Origin: Angomonas ambiguus
Taxonomy: Eukaryota > Euglenozoa > Kinetoplastea > Trypanosomatida > Trypanosomatidae
DNA length: 64,000 nt
Direction: 5' to 3'
Assembly: GCA_019695575.1 (NCBI GenBank)
Contig: JADNSB010000087.1
Coordinates: forward strand, 14,157-78,156
In this document: positions 1 through 11,209 of the stretch, in pieces
Numbering within the stretch: the first letter of the stretch is position 1
Layout of the letters: every line of letters starts with the position of its first letter
Translations under genes and position numbers: made by a program
The notes under the pieces: generated by a model
Databases searched by the model: none
Seen by the model: only the letters and a program-made list of their open reading frames with translations
Told to the model about the DNA's origin: nothing

Positions 1-239
1 TTATTATTTTTATTATTTTTGGAAAAGGAGGTGGAAGGGGAAGGGCATCGCATTACGGCTCGTACACGTACTGGCGACTGATCAGAGGATATAATAAATA
101 TATTCCTATTATTATTATTATGATTATTATGATTATTATTATTGTTTAAATAATAGTTATTATTATTATTATGATGATTATTATTATCAGTCGTATAATG
201 AAAATAAGGATTGTGTTTTATATGTGAAGGACTTTGCAT
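1..239 (-). CDS. 5' part of an Asn-rich hypothetical gene, cut by the left edge
   Basis: On the minus strand an open frame starts with an ATG at 237-239 and stays open to the window edge, about 79 codons. An in-frame stop lies upstream at 264-266. The product begins MQSPSHIKHNPYFHY, then has Asn/His-rich runs encoded by AAT and CAT codons, then a stretch of normal composition (around 30-95) whose GC content is clearly above the AT-rich spacer. Strand, Asn runs and composition match the other host genes here. No family is recognisable. It could be a chance open frame in repeat DNA, but the GC-richer coding-like segment argues against that. Confidence 0.5.
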   Translation of the reverse strand, partial: MQSPSHIKHNPYFHYTTDNNNHHNNNNNYYLNNNNNHNNHNNNNRNIFIISSDQSPVRVRAVMRCPSPSTSFSKNNKNN

Positions 240-442
240 TTTTCTAATAGTGGTTGAATACTTTTAATTGAATACTTTTAATTAATTTATTTATATTAAT
301 AATAATAAATAAATAAATAAAAAATATTGGATGAATTAATTGATGTTTCTATATATATAATATTAATTTAATTTAATTTTTTTTTTTGTTTGCTTCTGAG
401 TAATAAAATAAAATAGTAGTAATCGTACTCTTCTCGGTGATG

Positions 443-478
<36 letters not shown>

Positions 479-1599
479 TTTCTTTTTTTATTGTTTTTGT
501 TTTAATTTATATTTTTCTAATGCTTTTATTATTGTTATTATTGTGATTATTATCACAAATAACTAAATAATAATAATAGTATAGTCTGAAAAATTAAATC
601 AAAAATAATAATAAAAAGTGATTAACCGATGATACAGAAAAATAACTCTTTTTTTTTCTTCACTATTATTTCTTTTTTTTTATTATTTTCTCTTTCCTTT
701 TTGCCTTTTATCGAATAAAACAATTAATAAATAAATTTATTTAATTAATTCGATCAAAAAAGAAAAAAAAAGATAATAATAATAATGAAAATAAATAAAA
801 GAATTGGTATTTTGGATATCGCTTTTTTTTTTTTCTTCTCTAAAGTAAAATAAAAAACACACACGTAAAAAAAAATTATTTTTTCGTAATTTTTTTCTCT
901 ATAAAATTCACAAATAATTCTTTTTTTTTTTTATTTATTTTACTATTTCTTCTTTTTTTTTTCTTCAGAGTACAAAAATCAACAAAAAAAATAAAAATAA
1001 TCGAAAACGAGAAAAATAAATAAGAAAAGATTCGAAAAAAAAAAATAAAAATAAAAATTTTTTCAAGAAGAGAAAATTAGTCGCGGGGGGAAATAAAAAT
1101 AGAATAAAAAAAGAAAAGTTGTTATTTTTATTTTTTTTTATTTTACGAGTCGGTAAAATTTGTTTCTTCGAAGGCGCGTGAAAATAAAAAAGTAAACAAC
1201 AACAAATAAAAAAAATAAAAATAAAACAAAAGTTTTTTAATCAAATATAATAATGATAATAGTAAAGAAAAAGAAATAGTATTTTCTTTTTTTTCTTATA
1301 TCTTATTTGCTTTGTCTCTTTTTTTTTTTATTCCTTTTTTTTTACCTTTATTTCTTTTCTTCTTCTATGTAGTCAAAGCTCTTTTTTTTTAAAAAAATGA
1401 AAATAAAGAAAAGGAGAGAGAGAGAGAAAAGTAATAATCATAAATATATATATGTACACACACTATACCCAATAATAATAAATTAATTAATTAATTAAAT
1501 GTAGAAAATAAAAAAAATACATTGAACAATAACAAACAACAAAGCGAAAAATACATTTTCCCTTTTTCTTTTCCATTTTTTTCCCTCCCAAAGTTTATA
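240..1599. other. AT-rich spacer with simple repeats
   Basis: About 1.36 kb of very AT-rich DNA with poly-T and poly-A runs, AAT/ATT triplets and an (AT)15 microsatellite at 446-475. No open frame of coding character is visible on either strand. It separates the partial gene at the left edge from the plus-strand retroelement. The upstream limit of the element may lie inside this stretch and cannot be set from a single copy. Confidence 0.6.
446..475. repeat. (AT)15 microsatellite
   Basis: Thirty bases of perfect alternating A and T in the spacer upstream of the retroelement. Confidence 0.95.
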
Positions 1600-1704
1600 A
1601 TAATAATAATAATAATAATAACAATCCTTTATCCGTTTGTCGCGTCTCGAGAAACTGATCATCAATTGTTCTCTGGCCTCCCCCTTCTCTCGTATTTGTC
1701 CCAG
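1555..1704 (+). promoter_or_regulatory. Plus-strand polypyrimidine tracts with AG: possible trans-splice acceptors
   Basis: A pyrimidine-rich run at about 1555-1590 is followed by AG at 1592-1593. A second pyrimidine-rich stretch (about 1669-1702) ends in AG at 1703-1704. Both precede the first plausible start codon of the retroelement at 1762. In kinetoplastids this arrangement guides spliced-leader addition. The role is inferred from pattern only. Confidence 0.4.
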
Positions 1705-1761
1705 ATAGAAGGAAATTTTAGTCCCTCTTTTTTCCATATTTTTAAGCAAACTTCCATAACC

Positions 1762-2810
1762 ATGTCCTCACCACCTTTGCCGACTCAAGAACTATTCGAC
1801 TCGGTCTACCTGACAGGGATTAAGCTGGCACCCCTCCAAGACGCGCTCACCACGGAATACGTGAGAGCGAAAAAAGGGATCCTCACGCCGGACCAGTTGG
1901 AAATGCGATACCAGCAGCTTATGTCCCAACAGATTCAACTGCTGGTGACAACGGAAAAGACAACTACTGGTTCCGCCTCCGATGCCTTTTACCTCCAAGA
2001 GATGGAGGAACGCCGTCACCCGTACAAAGTGACAGCCAGAAGGGCCAACGAGTACCTGAAAGCGCAGGAGGAGTTCCTTAACAAGCCAGGGGCGGAGACG
2101 ACCCTGAAGACGCAGATGGAACACCTGCTTAAAACCAAACGGCTAACTCCCCTCCACACCTACAGGTTGGAGTATTTGTTATGCCGAAAAGAAGGGCGAT
2201 AGGAACTCGCGTACGACTTAATTTACGCGGCACCCGCAGATATGGAATACATCCACACATGGCGCATAGCAGCGGAGATGGAAGAGACCACTCGGAATCA
2301 CTACGGTCACCTCTTCAACAATCTGACTACCCCTCTGGTAGGGAAAGACCACCCTGAGTACTTATTGGAATTCCTCCGGACCCTTCAGGACGAAAATAAC
2401 GACTTGAAAGGAGGTGAACCATTCGCAGATGTATGGGCGGACGATAACTCCCATGCAAGAGGTACGAAGGCCATGTTCTGCCGACCAATACCCTTATGGG
2501 GAGGCGACTCAGCCCCCATAGCAGTGTACGGGCATGATAACCAGCAGATCGGTTACGTCGAATCCGGGGAGTTGGCCACAATGATCGATATGTTTCTAAA
2601 AGAACACCAGCTCCCAACCATTAAGGAACTTGAAACACGATTACGCAAAGCATCTTGGGCCCTGGGCAAACATGGAGCCCGGAGAAGGGTTAAAATCGGG
2701 GAGAGATGGTATTTTGCGGATGAAGTACCACAACAACAACCTTACCAACCTAATTACCCTTTAAACGGACAACCAGCCCCAATGGGAAACAAGGTGGAAA
2801 ACCTCTAGAA
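1762..2810 (+). other. Gag-like region of the retroelement
   Basis: The first coding part of the retroelement begins at an ATG (1762) just after pyrimidine-rich leader DNA. It encodes hydrophilic, Gln/Glu/Arg-rich, probably helical sequence of normal amino-acid composition, with no zinc knuckle and no enzymatic motif that I can see. Its position before protease, recombinase and RT is that of the gag-like first reading frame in DIRS-type elements. The assignment rests on position, not on recognisable homology. Confidence 0.45.
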
Positions 2811-2930
2811 GGAGGTTCCATTGAGGCTGGGTTAATTAGTAATGAAGAAATAGACGCCGCCTTACACTGTTTACCAACACTCCCTGCCGACACCTTAGAG
2901 CGACACCCTGAACGATTACACGCAAATAAT

Positions 2931-3230
2931 ATGTTACCACTATTTAAACTACATCCATATATTTACGTCCCACTGTTCTTACATCGCCACTGGTGTGCAG
3001 GGGTATTGATGAACAACCCAACACCAGAACTACACGTTTACGATTCAGCGCTATCCCCAATCGTCCGGAAAACCTTAACCAAGAAAATAAATACTTCGTG
3101 GCCGGACCTAACGGTTTACTTCCATAAATGCCCCCAACAACGCCGTTACAGCAACGATTGTGGCGTTTTTACGCTCGCAAACTTATATGCTCACCACTGC
3201 CAACTAAAACTTCCCCACCATAAGGACCTA
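2931..3230 (+). other. Ulp1/C48-like cysteine protease domain of the retroelement
   Basis: The translated segment shows the C48 layout: HW in the context HRHWCAGVL (around 2985), an Asp in HVYDSA about 17 residues later, then a Gln followed by NDCGVF (around 3150) with the nucleophile Cys. This His-Asp-Gln-Cys series is the signature of SUMO-protease and adenain-type enzymes. Here it forms the N-terminal part of the frame that continues into the tyrosine recombinase. The likely role is processing of element proteins or removal of ubiquitin-like tags, which is inference. Confidence 0.75.
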
Positions 3231-4019
3231 GGAAGATCCCTAAGATCGTTATTCTCGACCCTACACGAACAACCCCCAACCTTGGAAACGATACGTAACG
3301 GGTTACAAAAAATTGTACAACAATTGAGCCCACCGGTGGAATTAAAAGGTGGAAACCCTACCACACCCACTTCCCAAGGGGAACCAGAAGATCCAGAGAT
3401 TATCGCCACACAACACAACTTGAGCTACATGTATGTGGCCGTCAAACTTACAGAGGCTGGGTTAGAAAGACCAGCGAACGTAGAGTTGCAATTCCTACTA
3501 CAAAGAGCCACCAAATTTCACTATCCCGAAAACACGGAACAGGATCTTGAAGAAACACTCCATAAAATGAATAAAGTTCGTATTCTCCACCTCTACACTA
3601 AGGAGAATGGAACACTGGATTTCAGGGAGAAGATCCCCGCTAGGGCAAAGAGGATTTTCATTAGCACAAACGGAAGAGAACAATTACCAGATGCAATCCT
3701 CCATTACAAGTTTGAAATAGGTAGACGCTACCTAACCGATACCTCTGCAGATCCAGACACACGAGGCCACTACAAGCTCACCCAACTACCCACGGAAGCG
3801 ATCATTGGTTTATATCGAAAACAAGCCGAAAACATCCCGGATACCAACCCGGTGCGTTTAAACTACGTGGGCGACCCGTTACGAGGTCGGGTTCGCCCAG
3901 CAGACTGGACGGTATACCCGGTGAAATCCCCGTTGGCAGAGAGAATGGACCTAGCATGGTACAGCAACAAACCGGCAACACGAGCACAACAACGAGCATG
4001 GATCTACGAAATCTCACGA

Positions 4020-4860
4020 ATGCCCCGAGACCTACGCGAGATCCCATTATCCTCCGGAATATTACAACTGGTCAGCCGCTTTCAAAGTACACGAGGATGG
4101 AAATGGTCCACGGTCGCAAAAGAACTAGGCACTATAGCAGCCGCCCTGAGAGCACTCCCACTATTCACGGACGAAGCGGAAGGGATAGACTTGACGAAAG
4201 ACTTAATATGGTCACAGGCAACCTCGTCGGCACAACGGTTTACACAAGAGACGCGCCCGGAACAAGCGAAAGAAATACGATACGACGACTTCAGGAAGGC
4301 ACGGAACAAACTGACGACGAACCCGACGGCACGACTATACCTGACACTCATGTGGTGCATAGCAGGACGGGCAGCAGACGTGGAGCAGATACGCACGAGA
4401 GACGTACACCTACCGGAGACGAACCCTACCGGCACCACGGTCCGAGTCAACATCACAATTCGACACTCGAAAGGTGCCTTAGCACGGGGTCCGTACACCA
4501 TAGCGACTGCGATTCCTCAGGAGGACGTTCAAACTCTTCAACAAGCGATACGCGATTCCGATCGACTGTTCCCTCAGAGGGTGGCGACGCGACAAGCGGT
4601 ACGCACAGCACTGAGACTTACGGACGCGATGTACACCCTACCATCGGTGAGAATAGGCGGAGCCAGACAGATGGCGAGGAACGGGCTCGACCTACAGCAG
4701 ATCATGAGGGTGACGGGGCACGTACGGGAAGCCACCTTACGCCACTACCTTGGAGATGGCCGCCTAATAACCACTCAGGACGAACAAAACAGGGAAGACG
4801 TAATCAGAAGCCTCCAGATTACCGACTTGCGGGACGATACGCCCCCAACGCAAAGGATTT
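4020..4860 (+). other. Tyrosine recombinase domain of the retroelement
   Basis: A helical SAM-like N-terminal part (about 4020-4160) is followed by the catalytic region. Visible signature elements are an Arg in WCIAGRAADVEQI (about 4350-4390), a Lys in RHSKG (about 4460), an Arg in SVRIGGARQMA (about 4640-4670), a His in VTGHVREA and the Tyr in LRHYLG (about 4710-4750). Spacing and order match phage-integrase-type recombinases of DIRS-like elements, which insert circular cDNA by strand exchange rather than with a DDE integrase. Confidence 0.8.
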
Positions 4861-5645
4861 AAACATTGAAGATAGGATTATCCAGGCTTTGAGAGAAAGG
4901 AAAGGCGAACCACTCACCGATATCCCCCCACAACGAGACTGGCCATTACACCTCAAGACAAATACACCACTCGACTGGAATGCGCTACAGGCGTTACACA
5001 GCACGCCACAAACCGCAGAATTCCTTCAACGAGCACATCTCTTTGTTACACCAGAGATATTTAATGGTTATAAAACGTCTCGTACAATGAGGGATGTGAG
5101 CATTAGCCTAGACGAAATCGAAAGAGCCATCGAGGCCAATAAATTCGAAGAAATACCTTTTATATCCCCACTCCCCCCGGACTACCATAGTGTCATAGTT
5201 TTTACTCGACCTGAACTAAAAATGAGACGAAGGCTCATAACTGAACCTAGCCTAAATAAAGTAGTGAAGAAAGAAAATCTCCCACCTTTATCATACCCAT
5301 CACGCCTAGAAATACGCCAAGGCCTTCGGAATTGTAAATACATGTTACAAATAGACTTTGAGGCGTATTACGACGCTATCCCGATACCGGAGGCTATGAG
5401 AAATTTTTTCGTATTCTACAAAAACAAGAGGATGTTCCGTCTCAAAACTTTACCTACAGGGGCCCGGTGGAGTGTTGCAGTCGGCCAAGCAATCACCAAC
5501 AAGATCATTGATATACCTACACCGGTTAAAATATACAGCATGATTGACAATATTTTGATAGCGGCTCCAGAAGGTCAGGAAACAAGTTTCCTAGACGCAG
5601 TACGCACTATTTGCGCACGAATACAACACGTCAACCTTCAGACCT
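4860..5645 (+). other. Reverse transcriptase domain of the retroelement
   Basis: RT blocks appear in order: a basic segment MRRRLITEP (about 5223-5250), the motif A region QIDFEAYYDAIP (about 5350-5385), motif B LPTGARWSVAVGQA (about 5450-5490) and the motif C region YSMIDNILIA (about 5535-5565). The frame is open well upstream and overlaps the recombinase-coding stretch, an arrangement known from DIRS-type elements. RNase H follows downstream. Confidence 0.8.
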
Positions 5646-6084
5646 CCCCCCCCGACTAAAGATCTACTGGATCTCTCGGATACCGACCTCCTCCGGAAGG
5701 GCACACGAGACGATACATTTCTCGGAGAAGAGTACTCATGGATGCCGGACAAAAACGAACGTATGGTTCGAAACTCTCTTAAAACGATTGTCAAGTTAGA
5801 ACTATGCGAGGAAAAAACCTCTTACACGTGTAGATCCCTGGTGTCGTACATATCCTTAATACTTTACGCAGCACACACGGTGAATTTCAACCCAAGCGAA
5901 TTACTACCTCTCATCCTTCTTTACGGCGGCGTAGCACGGTCAGTCCTTATGGGTAAGGACTGGGATGAACCAATACCGTACATTGAGCCCAACCTACGCG
6001 TGAAGCTAACGGAGACAGCATCCACGTTGATACCCAACTCATGGACACAAATATCGACATGGAAACCGCGGACTTTCCACGATG

Positions 6085-6520
6085 AGGACTATGGGGTTAA
6101 GATAATATCCGACGCATCACTAGGCGGGTGGGGAGCCTGGATCATAAAAAACGGCCATATCACCAGCCTACAACGGAGATGGACTACAGACCTAAATCTG
6201 CCAGGGACAAGAACGGAACAGGGGCCGAGACGCTTCCGAGCACGGCACTCAGCGGAGTCGGAACCAAGAGCAATCAAAGAAATCCTGGAATATATGCAGA
6301 CCAAAGGAGAGCTCCAAAGAGGAGAAAGAATTGCAGCGATAACCGACCACGAAGCTATACCGACAGCGCAGAAAAACGAGAAAGGATTTGGAAGCATAGG
6401 CAGAGGGACCCAACTGAACCTTTTGTTCAACGCGGTAGCCAAGCTCGAGAAAGAAAACGACATACACGTACACTTTTACTACCCAGCCGGAAAGCTGAAC
6501 CCGGCTGACTCTCTGTCCCG
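6085..6520 (+). other. RNase H domain of the retroelement
   Basis: The stretch contains IISDASLGGWGAW (first catalytic Asp, about 6105-6140), a Glu in AESEPRAIKEIL (about 6250-6290), an Asp in ITDHEA (about 6340-6356) and a C-terminal block PADSLSR (about 6500-6520). This is the RNase H layout seen in DIRS and LTR-type elements, which often ends with NxADxLSR-like sequence. It is the last domain of the element. Confidence 0.8.
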
Positions 6521-6677
6521 GACTTTCGACGGGGTCAGGGAGGGAGTAATAGAAGAAAAAGCTGATTACCCCCCGAGGAGATTCCCAACCTTGGAGGAAT
6601 GCGTGGAATCTAAAACTATGGGGTTTCGGACCCCCGAGCAGCCAAATACATTCTTTGATGATAGGTTTGATTCGTAG

Positions 6678-6693
6678 TGGGAAAGCTTTCCCA
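6678..6693. repeat. Perfect 16-base palindrome at the end of the retroelement coding region
   Basis: The bases TGGGAAAGCTTTCCCA read the same on both strands. They sit immediately after the RNase H frame closes. DIRS-type elements need specific terminal structures for circularisation and recombination, so this could be part of the 3' end, but a chance palindrome cannot be excluded from one copy. Confidence 0.6.
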
Positions 6694-6710
6694 ACACTGA
6701 TCAAGAACAT

Positions 6711-6743
6711 ATACTCTTTCTCTCCTTTTCTCTCATCTTATAG
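6711..6743 (+). promoter_or_regulatory. Strong plus-strand polypyrimidine tract ending in AG
   Basis: About 30 bases rich in C and T end with TATAG. In kinetoplastids such tracts direct trans-splicing of a downstream gene and polyadenylation of the upstream one. No plus-strand gene follows, so the likely use, if any, is 3'-end formation for the retroelement transcript. The tract lies in what would be the 3' UTR of the convergent minus-strand TLDc gene. Confidence 0.4.
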
Positions 6744-6793
6744 GATATGAACAATAAAATAATTATTATTATTTCATTTATATTTTATTATTT

Positions 6794-6878
6794 TTACGTA
6801 TCAATCACAATTACTTCTACATGACGAATCCTAAAAGAAGACGTCGAAGCAGCAGCAGACTCTTTTTCCTTTTCCTTT

Positions 6879-6909
<31 letters not shown>

Positions 6910-7045
6910 GGAATACAGTAAGTGGAGGTGCATTAAAACTATCACACGGCGCTGTCGCTCCATTTAATAATCCTTCGGATAAATAAATAGAAGACCCTTT
7001 ATCACCGCCGCCAATCACTATACAATTACTTCTTAAATGAATAAA

Positions 7046-7076
<31 letters not shown>

Positions 7077-7172
7077 GTACGACGCGCAGAAGGAAATACC
7101 CTTAGTCGAGGTAATAAATAGGGATTATTATTATTATTATGATTAGTAGTATCAGGAAAATAATTATAATTA

Positions 7173-7210
<38 letters not shown>

Positions 7211-7338
7211 ACTGCTCACAGTTTCAGAAGGCAGTAATACCTGAAATACAAAACAGCTTTCATCTCCGTAAGATCTTTTATTATTTTGATGTACTAATAA
7301 ATGAGAAAGAAAAGCTCCAATTATCATTCGATTAATTC

Positions 7339-7372
<34 letters not shown>

Positions 7373-7876
7373 TATTTTATTTATTTCAGCATTAATCATA
7401 TCTTCCGCCTCTCGGACCCCTTCCGAGTCTTCAGAGAAGTCTAGCGTCGTGGATGGCGGTAATTCAATTAACAATAACATTGGTTTACTCTGAAATGAAT
7501 GAATTGTTTTATTATTATTATTATTTAAATTATTATTATTAATATTAAATTCCTTTTCTTCGTCGTCTTCTTTATTATTATTATTATTATTATGATGATG
7601 ATAAGGATTAAAACAAGAAAAGTTTTGATATTCGGTTTCTTTTTTATACTCTTCACGACAACTTTGAAATAATAACGAAAGACTTCGGCCATAAAATTTC
7701 GTATTATAAATAATTCGCATCGGACAATACTGCGAAAAAAAAGGAAAATAATGATGCAGTAAAAAAAATGAGTTGGACGATAATAACGAAATCGTTTGAA
7801 GATTGTGTTGTTGAATAAACACAATTTTTTGATTTAATTTTCTTTTTTTTTCTTCTTCCTCCTCACTATAGCTAAA

Positions 7877-7911
<35 letters not shown>

Positions 7912-9456
7912 GAATATGATTATTAATATAGTTTTTATATTGTTCGTCGTAGTCCTTTTGAATTAATTTTTGTAATTCTTTTTGTTGTTGAATGTGACTC
8001 ATAATTATTTTTTTTGTTTCTTTCACTGTTTCAACGGAAGTCATTGAAAAATAGGAAAAATCAATCGAGATGGGTGGCACAAATAAAAGATTGTATTGTT
8101 GATATATTTTTTCATAATTATTATTATTATTATGATGATGATGAGAAGGACTGTCTTCATTGTCAGAGGAGGAAGAATAACAATTATTATTTTCCTTATT
8201 ATTATTTTCATGGTTATTATTATTATTGTTATTATTATTATTATTATTATGAAAAGTTGTTTTTTCTCTTTTTTGTTTTATTTCCTTTTCCGTTAATACA
8301 TTTAACGTTTTTTGCGACCACCAAATATCATTTTTATTCGTTTTATTACTATTATTATTGGGAATAGGTAATAAAATAAATAAATTATTATTATTATTTA
8401 TTTCATTATTATTATTATCATCATCATTATTATTCGTGTAACGAGAGGTAAAATCAAAGGCAGAAGTAAAAAGACATTCCTGATCTCTTTGAAAATCTCT
8501 TTTTAAAGAAGAAAAATGAAAATAATATTTATTATTTTGATTATTATTATTATTATTATTATTTTTATTTTTAAGATTGGAAAAGTATTTTAATTTAATA
8601 GTATTCCGAAGTAGTCGAGTGGCTTTGTTGATTTCCATTAAAAGGTGATGTATTTTATCATTATTCATAAAAATATAATTATGTTCGTGAAACGAAAAAA
8701 TAAACAATTTGGAAACATTTTTTTTAACGTTTAGTCCATCGCTTTGATGAAGAAGAATAATAAAATTAAATAATCGAAGAAAATTTTCGGGTAAATTATT
8801 ATTATTATTATTATTATTTGTAATATATGAAAATTCTTTTAATAGTATAAAACCGTCCGCAAAAATATTATTATTATTATTATTATTACTATTATTATAA
8901 TGACTTTGATAGTGATAATAAGAAGGGAATTTTAAAGAGCGTTTTGGAAATAATGACGATGCATTATTATTATTATTATTATTTAAATTATTATTATTAT
9001 GATTATTATTATTATTATTACTACTGAAAAAGGAAAACATATCGGTGGCGGTTTCATATAATAAATTAGTGAAAGATTCAAAAGAATCTTCTTCGATTAA
9101 ATTATTATTATTGTTACTATTATTATTATTATTATTATTTTTAGGTAAAAGCATTTGAGGATTGGAAGCAAAAAAAGAGTAATTTTTATAATATCGAAGA
9201 AATATTTCGTTATTATTATTATTATTATTTAAATTTAAATGGTTTTCTTTTCTTTCTATTCTTTCGTCTTCACTTTCCGATCGAAAGAATAAATGATTAT
9301 TATTATTATTATTATCGTTATTATTCTTGGGAAAGTATTTAAAATAATTATATTTCATCGCATTATAAATCGAATTGGATTTAAAACTGGAAAAGAAATT
9401 AATGACATTTCCTAAACAATTGACGCCTAATAAATGAGGCACACCTTTCGGTAATA

Positions 9457-9493
<37 letters not shown>

Positions 9494-10134
9494 TTGATGA
9501 TGATTGACGAGAGAGGAAAAACCGTTCTGTTCAAAATTAATCACGTCTTTGTATTTTTGCTTGGTAAAGAGAAAAACAATTTCGTTACAGCTTTCATAGA
9601 CACATTCTTCTTCCATTTCCATTTCATTATTATTATTATTATTATTATTATTTTTTATTCGTTTTTCATGGTATTTTTTAAAACTGCGGAGGGAGAGCGT
9701 ATATTCTACGGCGTAGTTTAATAGCAATAAATTCTGAGCGACGGAGTCTTTACTCATCAAATCTAATATCTCTTTATTATTATTATTATTATTTTTATTT
9801 ATATTTTCTATCATGCCATTCACTTTACCAAATAATTGGATCAAATAGATTAAATCTAAAGCGGAACGGCACGACTTTAATAATAATAAACTGTCTCGAA
9901 ATAAAATTATATTTTGTATTAATTCTTTTACTCTTTTAAAAAGTGTACTATTATTATTTTCATTATTATTATTATTGTTATTATAGTTTAGTAGTAATTC
10001 TTCAAACGATAAGTGAAATTCAATTTCCCTTTCTCCTTCCTTCTTTTTTTCATTATTATTATTATCATTATTGTTGACATTATTATTACTATTTAATTGA
10101 TATAATTCAATTAATTCATTTATTTTATTATCAC

Positions 10135-10168
<34 letters not shown>

Positions 10169-10536
10169 TAAATATTGATCCAAGTAATAAAAACTATCGT
10201 CAATAAATCCCTCTTGAAATAATAATAAACTCACTTTATAGATTAATTCTGCTAAAAGAAACTGTACGTGAAGCGGTGAGGATGACTCCTTTTCATTATT
10301 ATTATTATTATTATAGTCATTGAAAGTTGTTCCATCCGTACTCCCTTCTTCTTCTTCTTTATTATTATTATTATTATTGCGTTTTGATTCGAAAGGATTA
10401 TGAAGAGGAGAAGATTTAGAATTATAAAACTCAATACTGCTGTCGGTTAGGGTAGAACGGAGCACAGGAGCGGTAAACACATTATAAGTATTCAGAACAT
10501 ACTCCGAGGAAGAAGAATGCATCTCATGAAGCGGAC

Positions 10537-10571
<35 letters not shown>

Positions 10572-11209
10572 GGATAAATATTTAATTTATCTTCGACTTC
10601 TTTCTTTACATCGTCAATATCTTTAACAGTTTCCGAGTTTAGTATTTCACGATAGTGTATTTGTCTCTGCAGACAGTATTCATACAGCCAATCCAACGAT
10701 TTTTTTCTTTTCCTTTTTTTATTATTCTTATTATTATTGAAAGAAGGTGCTGCTGCATCCTTTTCTTCTTCCTCTTCCTCTTCTTCTTCTTCTTGTTTAT
10801 TATTATTATTATTTTCTGGTTCCTCGTCGTCTAGGCCTGGGGGGAGAAGACCAGCAATGCTACTAGGATCAAAGACAAGGTCGTTAATTTTATATTCTAT
10901 TTCCTTTTCTTTATTATTATTATTAATATTACTATTATTATTACTTTTATTCTCGTCTGCTTTTTCTTTTGCACTTTCGATTAATTCCAAAAGATAATTT
11001 TCCTTTTGTTGAAATAAGTAATAAATATACAGAAGACTGTTTATCGTTTTGAATCCGTTGAAGGAAGGAAAACCTTTATTATTATTATTATTTTTATTGT
11101 GATCAGCGTTTGGTGAAAGAAGAGAGTGTAATTCTTCACGTAAACACTCTAAGAGTCTATTTTCTTTTAATAAAACGGTTTCCTTCGGCGCTAATAATAT
11201 TTCCGTCAT
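6794..11209 (-). CDS. Very Asn-rich TLDc-domain protein (1,471 aa)
   Basis: The C-terminal quarter (about residues 1135-1471) reads as a TLDc domain split by Asn runs. FFSQYCPMRIIYNTKFYGRS matches the start ('lLYst..hG.Sl'), LLLIEL the following strand, MIIGAFLSHLL with YGDESCFVF the central GAF/ygtgesFlF block, and IGGGDKGSSIYL, then PCDSFNAPPL, then RHVEVIVID the typical ending. TLDc proteins (OXR1, NCOA7, mEAK7 kin) act in oxidative-stress protection and regulate the V-ATPase. The domain usually spans about 165 residues but here takes about 335. The N-terminal 1,100 residues show helical pieces such as LLEELIYKV-like segments among dozens of poly-Asn runs and Glu-rich tracts; I recognise no second domain. 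The start is the ATG at 11207-11209, with MTEILLAPK following. The gene ends close to the convergent retroelement. Confidence 0.8.

Larger units (their letters stand above)
1600..6743 (+). mobile_element. DIRS/VIPER-like tyrosine-recombinase retroelement with a Ulp1-type protease, nearly whole
   Basis: This is the only plus-strand coding unit in the window. In order it carries a gag-like region (about 1762-2810), a C48 (Ulp1/adenain-like) cysteine protease domain, a tyrosine recombinase, a reverse transcriptase overlapping the recombinase region in another frame, and RNase H. Tyrosine recombinase with RT and RNase H, and no DDE integrase, defines the DIRS-type group; VIPER and TATE are its known kinetoplastid members. 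Most of its length is open, so it looks nearly whole and rather young, with perhaps one to three breaks that cannot be told from the family's normal multi-frame layout. It lacks the AAT-repeat expansions that fill neighbouring genes. No terminal repeats were found by eye, so both ends are approximate. Confidence 0.85.

Noticed and set aside
77-6703. The octamer ACTGATCA at 77-84, 1654-1661 and 6696-6703 as possible terminal repeats of the retroelement
   Set aside because: Eight bases are expected by chance at this frequency, and the flanking bases do not extend the match.
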